A stretch of DNA of 64,000 bases from Topomyia yanbarensis (taxonomy: Eukaryota > Arthropoda > Insecta > Diptera > Culicidae): positions 71,733,412 through 71,797,411 of the forward strand of contig NC_080671.1 in assembly GCF_030247195.1 (NCBI RefSeq), read 5' to 3'. The stretch's first letter is position 1. Every line of letters begins with the position of its first letter. Below, piece after piece: positions 58,039-64,000 of the stretch. Position numbers and translations under genes: made by a program. The notes below the pieces were generated by a model, which saw only the letters and a program-made list of their open reading frames with translations, ran no database searches and was not told where the DNA came from.

Positions 58039-59269
58039 CAAAATGGCGGATCTCGTCGGCCTCTGAGCGCGAAACATAGTACTACTATGAGTCTTTCTTC
58101 TGACCTCGCGCAAAGCAGAAGCAAGAAAATCGCTACGCTATAGCAGGCTATAGGCACCAGTGAATCAATTCAGCTTTTGTTCTATATCAGTGCACATACA
58201 AATTGTATCATTGCCCCCGGCTGCAGAGTGAAATGAGTTTGCCAAATGAAACAAAAGTGCCCGTGCTACGGGATAACACGATTTCGATCAACTTTAATAA
58301 AACTCATGTTAGACCCACAGTTCAGGAAGTGGAACAATTAGTTAATGTGAAAATGGAGCTTAATCTCGCTGAAGTTACGTACATTCAACTACATCACGTA
58401 AAAAACTGTATTTTGATCACGTTTAGAAGCTTAGCACAGGCCGAAAACTTCATTGCAAAGAACAACATGCAACACGAGGTCGAATTTAATAACACAAGAA
58501 TCAAGATCACCGTACATATGGAAAACGACATGGTGGACGTGCGTATCCATGATTTGGCCCCGCGCACTAGGGAAGATTACATCAAACGAATCATGTCGCA
58601 ATATGGAGAAGTTGAATCTATTACGAATGACACCTGGAGAATTTTTTTCGCCGGCATTCCCAACGGCGTTCGTATTGTGAGGATACGAGTGATACCTTCT
58701 TACATGACTGTCGAATGCAAATCACCGAAGGATGGCGTGACCTATAAGCTAACAACACTTATCACATATCCCGGGTAGACACCAACATGCCAATTCTGTA
58801 ACCATACAGCCCACTACGGAAAAACATGCGCTGAAGCAACTAGTCAAAACTCATCTACTACAGCCAACTATACCAAGCAGCCACCGACACCTTCAGATAA
58901 AACAAAAACAACGATCCAATTAACCAATAATGCAGGTACAACGACCACGACAATCGCTCCCAAACCAACAACTAGTATCGCCAAACAAGAAACAAATAAG
59001 AACCTCTGATCGTGAACAACAAGAAAGCAGTACCGATGATGACATGGACGGGAACGATAACGCAAGAGAAGGCAGACTGAAGGCTGAATGACCCCCAAGC
59101 GACTTCACCGCCAAGGAAAAGGATCACAACACGCAGCAGCAAACTGCGGCAACAAGATCTGGCAGATAGACATTCTTAATTCCTTTTTATTTTTACTTAT
59201 TGTAAAAAAATAAAAGACCCACGGCTCAGTTGTGCTAACGCATTGAGCCGTTTCAAATAAATACTCAGG
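58039..59269 (+). mobile_element. ORF1-only non-LTR retrotransposon (I/LOA-type), apparently complete copy
   Basis: TTAAAAAAATT occurs at 58028-58038 and 59270-59280, a candidate 11-bp target duplication (low complexity, so some caution). Between them are a 5' leader of about 190 bp, ORF1, and a 3' end with the hairpin CACGGCTCAGTTGTGCTAAC/GCATTGAGCCG followed by TTTCAAATAAATACTC. No endonuclease or RT sequence lies between ORF1 and the 3' end. It therefore looks like a half-element mobilised by a partner's RT through a shared 3' hairpin. Related tails are at 25.3 kb and 19.6 kb. Confidence 0.7.
58233..59090 (+). pseudogene. ORF1 of I/LOA-type element with zinc knuckle, two lesions
   Basis: The ATG at 58233 (MSLPNETKVPVLRDNTISIN) opens about 181 codons. 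An RRM-like block (TISINFNKTHVRPTVQEVEQ, EVTYIQLHHVKNCILITF, LAQAENFIAKNN) is followed by a second block (VDVRIHDLAPRTREDYIKRI, then GEVESITNDTW), the arrangement I associate with ORF1 of mosquito I/LOA-type elements. A TAG at 58776 interrupts just before the zinc knuckle CQFCNHTAHYGKTC (C-x2-C-x4-H-x4-C). A one-base slip near 59005 precedes the acidic tail TSDREQQESSTDDDMDGNDN, ending at 59090. ORF1 would coat element RNA; this copy is dead but nearly intact. Confidence 0.85.
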
Positions 59270-59280
59270 TTAAAAAAATT

Positions 59281-60775
59281 ATTCCGACTATGTCAAAGAC
59301 TCGTGGTTAACTGAAATGAGAAATGAATATAATTTATTAAAAAAGATAAGATTTCCTATTACTTATACTTAATTTAAATAAATTTTGAAGAAAAATCAAT
59401 CTGATTTTATAGACGTTAAAGAAAAAAGTGAAATTTGCCTATTTTTTATATTTCTTATAAAATATATATATATATATATAGAAATCAAGATTTTTTCAGA
59501 TGCCTGGACGACTGAGTTTCTAAGATATGGATGTTTGAATGTATAAAAATGGGATTTCGTAGTGTTTTAGAAACGTATTGGAACAAAGTATATAAACACT
59601 TTATATATTTTTAGATAGCTTATTCGAATACCTTTCGAACGAGCTATGTATTTTTGAAATCGAAGTATTTTCAAAAGATATATTTAACATTATATACGGA
59701 TGACGGATTACTACCGTTTTCGAGTATTCAGAAATAAGACCGAAGCGGCCAAGTTTAGGTCAATAGTATATTCCGAGAATTTATTGGATGTATTATGCTC
59801 TTTCTTTGGATATTTTTCACAGATTAATCCCTTTATAAGTGAGATATTTTCATACATTTTCTTTTAAGTAATTATATTGAGTTAATATCTTCAGCAAATT
59901 TATAGCTCTTTCTTTTGCGAACAATTTTACCAAAGACACCAAGTGTCTATCTTGCATGCTTTAAAAGTTATAACAAGTTTTTATTGTTCATTATAGTAAT
60001 GATCCGTATTAGTATACCAGTATTGTAGTATTTTATTTCGATAAAACGGAAAAGGATGACATCAAAACATATTTTGTATTTCATTTTTCTACCTACCATC
60101 GCCAGAAATAACTACCGAACAATTTCAAGTAGTCTGTTTTCATTTGCCAGTACCTTCTTGCCATCTAATTTTCTATCTTACGACCCTCAGATCGATCTGA
60201 ATCATATCTCGGAAAACGAGAAGTGAAATAAATGACTCCAAGTACATAGGTGGAAATAAAGTCATTATAAACTCGTCCACAAGAAACTTCTTCGAATACT
60301 GTCAACGTGAGGATAATTTTTGTGGATATATTTTTTCTATTGCATCGAACTACGCCAAATTTTTGGTAGTTTGTTAAAATATTAATTTAAAGGTTTCTTC
60401 GAAAATATAGTGAACCATCTTTCATTCGTTCGTTTGTTTGGGCAGTTTAGTTAAAAAAATGCAGTAAAGGGTGTTGACTGCTTTAGGAGACAAAAAAGAA
60501 ACTTGTTTTCGTAATTTGGAAAAAGAAGGAAAAGTTCTAGCTATTTAAAAATGTATATATATTCGTACACACATTTGAAAAGTTCAAAAAGCCGCTTTCA
60601 AAAATTTGAATTTTTGATTTTAACTTGCTACAGAAATTGTTAAAACCGATTTTCTGGTAATATTGTTTGTTAGATTCTCAAAAAGACTATATGATAGATT
60701 GTATTGATGTATTCTTCGATTTATCTATTGATCGATATAAGCACAAAAGAATCGATTTGTTTAATCTTGATGCGC
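59281..60775. other. Non-coding AT-rich spacer
   Basis: It contains a (TA)n microsatellite at about 59464-59481 and text at 59500-59540 resembling the 3' side of the GGAGGGCCGAG repeat (AAGATATGGATGTTTGAATG versus 24280-24302). No genes. Confidence 0.45.
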
Positions 60776-61084
60776 AGGGGCGGAACAAAAAAAACTTTCG
60801 TTTCAAAATGAGCATTGGTCGTCAAATCTGGTTTAAAAAAATTTGAGTTTGAAACTAATATAAAATTCAAACTAACTTTAAATCTCTTAACAAGTTTAAA
60901 GTGTTTGGGAGGGGTCCGGATCTCGAGGACCTTCCCGCTGGATCCGGCTCTGCGTGTGGGTCACCCCTTTAAGGATTTATATATATTTTTTTTTTTATTG
61001 CTTGTTATAAAATAGACCATTTAGAACCATTTCCAAAAGAAATTAACCCTCTTTTCGAAAAAGCCGCGATTCGGAACAATTACC

Positions 61085-61300
61085 CCCGAAATTATTAAAT
61101 TCGATAAACCCGACCCCAACCCGAGCTCGAACATTTTAAATTTGAAAAACCCAAGCCCGACCCGAACCCGAGAATGAAAATTCTGTCAAACCCGAACCCG
61201 ATCTGAACTCAAAAATTTCAAAATTTGAAAACCCTAACCCGACACGAACCAGAAAATTTATAATTTGAGAAACCCGATCGAAACCCGACGTGTTAATATG
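61085..61300 (+). repeat. AACCCGA-type minisatellite
   Basis: Four or so diverged units of about 50-60 bp, each with AACCCGACCCGAACCCGA-like text plus AATTTGAAAA. The unit sub-structure (AACCCG) is itself repeated. Confidence 0.75.
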
Positions 61301-61446
61301 GAGCATTAACCAAAGATCTAGAAGATTTTTAATCACTCGGACCTGAAGTAGAAATATGCGCATCCAGTACCTGTACTGTCTGTTTACTAATATTGAACGT
61401 CGAATTTGTAATGTTCCAAGAAATTTATAAATTGACGATATCTTAA

Positions 61447-62070
61447 CCCATTATTGCCCAACTTATTTTTAACGCGCATCACAAATTGTGTTTTCCGATC
61501 GAAGAAAAATGATGTGGTCATTCCAGTAAAATTATTTTTGTACTCAAAGTAGCTGATATAAGTAACAACTAGTGAAAATTTAAGATTGATCGGTTAATCG
61601 GTTCCTGAGATATCGTGATCGCCGCGGATGAACTTTTTAACAAAATACAACTCCGAGATAATCGAGTTTTACTGTCGGTGCAGCGAGTCAACGGTCTAGC
61701 GTATCAAACACTACGTACCGTCTACAAGTGGTGAATGGGTAGCGGTCTATGTATAGCTGTAACTTAAGTTTTAGTATTCCGATCTCAATGAAACTTTGAG
61801 AAAATTTTCCTCAGCGTATGTAGTTTCAGAATATCTAATTTACAAAAATTCGATTTTTTTCATCCTAACAAAAATGTGTAACCCCTTAAGTGAAAATTGA
61901 TTAAAAACAAAACATAAACACCGGTTTAACCACTCTAACTTCTCTAAACATATTCTGCAAGAGTATATGAACAATATAAACTCGTTGATAATGCCTGTTC
62001 TGCGTTATTAATTGAGTAATAGGAGTTATTCTTAGCACCTACTATATATAGTAGGTTGGGCAATAATGGG
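61447..62070. mobile_element. 624-bp piggyBac-like MITE flanked by TTAA
   Basis: TTAA at 61443-61446 is followed by CCCATTATTGCCCAAC. The right end is GTTGGGCAATAATGGG followed by TTAA (62071-62074), so the 16-bp termini are a perfect inverted repeat beginning CCC, with the TTAA target that defines piggyBac transposons. There is no transposase, only a diverged interior with no frame above 65 codons. TTAACCCTTTCATGCCCAAC at 50841 is a related terminus. Confidence 0.85.
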
Positions 62071-62219
62071 TTAATCGGAAAGTAGAATAAATCGGTGACT
62101 AACTCATAAGAAAACAAAAAGATTAATGACGCAAGTTTCAATTAACCTTGCCCGTCGAACTTATCCAAAATTTCTAATTTTTTATCGAGAACGATCCCTG
62201 CAACCGTAGTTTTGTGTAA

Positions 62220-62225
62220 TTTATT
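62220..62225 (-). terminator. Poly(A) signal AATAAA of the minus-strand gene
   Basis: AATAAA on the minus strand lies about 49 nt downstream of the stop codon of the terminal exon at 62274-62370, a normal spacing for a short insect 3' UTR. Confidence 0.5.
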
Positions 62226-62273
62226 ACATGTATTAAATTAAGCTATGGCAGTTGGCGATTCGTATTCGACAGT

Positions 62274-62370
62274 TTACACGACGTCACCAGCGTTACTGGT
62301 TGGTACGGCCAGACTTGGATCGAAGGGTGTCAATCGAGTTTCTCTGACGTTTTCATAATGGTCCATTTCG
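62274..62370 (-). CDS. Terminal coding exon of an unidentified host gene
   Basis: On the minus strand a splice acceptor (TAAATAATTTTACAG, AG at 62372-62371) is followed by one base completing a split codon and 31 codons: EMDHYENVRETRLTPFDPSL then AVPTSNAGDVV and TAA at 62276-62274. The other two frames contain stops, codon choice is gene-like (AAC, GTC, CTG, GCC, GTA, ACC), and the local GC is well above the flanks. A poly(A) signal follows. The piece looks like the cytoplasmic tail of a membrane protein: a YENV motif and a hydrophobic C-terminal DVV, which could be a PDZ ligand. The upstream exon must lie to the right, probably beyond the window. I do not recognise the gene. Confidence 0.6.
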
Positions 62371-64000
62371 CTGTAAAATTATTTAAAATTGAAAATCTAA
62401 TTCCAGATTTTAAGAATCATAAAACATGAAATTTAAAACATATAAAAAAGAATTTTTGGAATAATGCATTGTGCTGTGTCAGATAAACAGACGGAAATAA
62501 ATATTTCCTAGAAATTAACTTAAAATCAGATCTATTTATCCCGGCACCAAACTTTTCTGATGCTAACGTATCAGTGGCGTAGCCAGAAAATTGGTGTAGG
62601 GGAGCGGGTGATTAATTAAAATGGCATTTTTTTTCGAAAAATGCTGAAATTTAATGAGTTTGATAAAATATTTAAAACTCAGATACATAAGTAGACTAAC
62701 AGATGTCATTCTAGAATACAAACAAGGAGAATCAACATGGAACAGTTTTTAAACTTCTATAGATTATTTTCTTGTATAATTTGTAAATGAATGAATTCAA
62801 AGATTGCGATCTTTTAAAGTGGGATAAATGAACGAAAAAATTTTCAACGTTGAAGATCATCTAATTTAGCAAATCCCTCACTTTGACGTTTTGTCAACTT
62901 CGAGAAGTTTTTCATCATAAAACAGCGCATGCTTCGATATATTTTAGTGATTAATTCTCAATGAGGTAATTGTGGAGAATTAACTCTTCAAAAATATTAA
63001 GAGACATGGTGCCTTCAGCAAAGTTGTTGCTAATGTCATTTTAAACAATTTTGTTGAAAATATTAAGGCTACATGAATGCAGCATATCGAGATATAAACG
63101 AACATGCTATATTTCTCCGTAGTGAAGAAAATTTAGATGAAAACTATTTTTTCTGCACTACAGACAAAATTGTTTAAAACAATCATTGCGGGTTGAAGAT
63201 ACAAAACCTATAACCAACTTAGTTATGAAACTTGCGTTTCGACTTTATATCATCAGAATCCGACACTAACTTAGTGACAGGGCAAACCTGGCGCCGAATT
63301 GATACTAGCTCCAAAAAACGGAAACACTCTTTATGTTTCTGGGCAAACCCCTAGTCCTTATAATATTTGGGAATTTTGTTTAATGTCAGTTCTCTTAAAT
63401 ATATCATTTTTTGTAAGCTTCAGAGACTCATACCTTGAATGCAATGTGAATTTATTGTTTATTAACCGCAGAAGAGATTTATCAAATACAGGAATTTCAG
63501 AATAACTTGTTGTTAAGGATTTCTACTATTGTATTTCGATACTCTGAATATTTGGGATATTCATGTCTTTGACAAAGTTGTTTGAAATAGCATTTTCGAA
63601 AACTTTGCTGAAGACATTATGTCTTGATCCGAAATTTGCTTGAAGAGTAAATTTGATAGAGAATTTACTCTTCAAGCAAATTACTTCTAGAAAGATAAAC
63701 CGCCAAAATCATTTTATCAGTAAATGAGCGGTTTTACGAATTGAAATTCTTCAATGTTACTTACATCTAATTTAGCAGACTCGAATGAATGTGATCGTGA
63801 CTGTTAAAAATTTATCGAGCATTGATTTTACTTTTCTTCATTATTCAAGCTCACAACTTCACAACGAGTCCTAGTACCTAATACACGAAATTTTAGTACG
63901 CCATTCAATTCAGCACTCAAACATACACTAATAATAGCCACTAACTTGAAATATTTATTAATTCCAATCCTGCTTAGATGCTTAATTGATTATAATTGAT
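62371..64000. other. Probable intron / intergenic AT-rich sequence with degenerate repeats
   Basis: If the terminal exon is real, this is its upstream intron at least in part. It contains a hAT-like terminus at 62572 (CAGTGGCGTAGCCAGAAAAT) without a matching right end, the dispersed motif CTTCAGCAAAGTTGTT (63013) and its inverted form AACTTTGCTGAAGACA (63602), and at 63200-63290 a copy of the left end of the 2.4-kb MITE family. Confidence 0.45.

Noticed and set aside
60775..60960. Possible small element between GCAGGGGCGGAAC and GATCCGGCTCTGC.
   Set aside because: The ends match only partly when inverted and the flanks share no duplication.
61085..61300. AACCCGA repeats considered as telomere-related sequence.
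   Set aside because: The unit is 50-60 bp, degenerate and internal. It does not match the TTAGG insect telomere unit.
63746..63800. A 36-nt mini-exon on the minus strand between TTTTTAACAG and GTAAGT upstream of the terminal exon.
   Set aside because: The reading phase required by the 62370 acceptor produces an in-frame stop in this segment, so it cannot join that exon.

Overview
This 64 kb window is eukaryotic, AT-rich and made almost entirely of transposable-element remains. The mix of families points to an insect, most likely a culicine mosquito and probably Aedes; this is inference, because there is no rRNA, mitochondrial or complete host gene to settle it. The families are R1-, CR1- and I/LOA-type non-LTR retrotransposons, hAT-like elements with C-rich ends, TA-, TTAA- and TAA-flanked MITEs, a tRNA-derived SINE and a 113-117 bp satellite. 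I see no bacterial operon, CRISPR array, phage, rRNA or functional tRNA gene.

Layout. 0-9.6 kb: an unexplained Cys-rich open frame near 1.2 kb, an inverted-repeat MITE at 2.4 kb, and a satellite array (3.0-6.8 kb) split by a 1.8 kb DNA element and a 5'-truncated CR1-type retrotransposon whose reverse transcriptase (RT) C-terminal part is still open. 9.6-14.4 kb: a badly decayed R1-type RT and a small minus-strand membrane-protein frame. 14.6-21.3 kb: a candidate 6.7 kb hAT-like element with A-rich filler, interrupted by a 1.16 kb fold-back transposon, a 339-bp x3 tandem array, a 61-bp retrotransposon tail with a 13-bp duplication, and a SINE. 21.4-22.9 kb: a second R1-type remnant. 24.5-28.1 kb: a hAT-like element carrying a second satellite array in head-to-head orientation, inserted in an I-type RT fragment. 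31.0-36.2 kb: a minus-strand I-type retrotransposon (endonuclease, RT, RNase H) with a 1.87 kb hAT-like element sitting inside its RNase H domain. 36.3-42.9 kb: high-copy repeats, a tiny Helitron-like piece, and a 1.8 kb palindrome-rich repeat. 43.9-48.2 kb: a nearly full-length but broken CR1-type retrotransposon (PHD-finger ORF1; endonuclease plus RT ORF2). 48.2-52.6 kb: MITEs and a 654-bp tandem duplication. 56.7-57.9 kb: about 165 uninterrupted copies of a 7-bp unit. 58.0-59.3 kb: a complete-looking retrotransposon copy with ORF1 but no ORF2. 61.4-62.1 kb: a TTAA-flanked MITE. 62.2-62.4 kb: the one convincing host gene piece, a minus-strand terminal exon with splice acceptor, stop and poly(A) signal.

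The genes here do not work as a pathway. They are autonomous retrotransposon proteins in various stages of decay plus non-autonomous elements that depend on enzymes encoded elsewhere. The nested insertions give a relative history. The most novel-looking items are the ORF1-only retrotransposon (58.0-59.3 kb), the 1.16 kb heptamer tract, and the fold-back elements. Many of the reading frames open in this window begin at non-ATG codons, so starts given here were chosen by eye.
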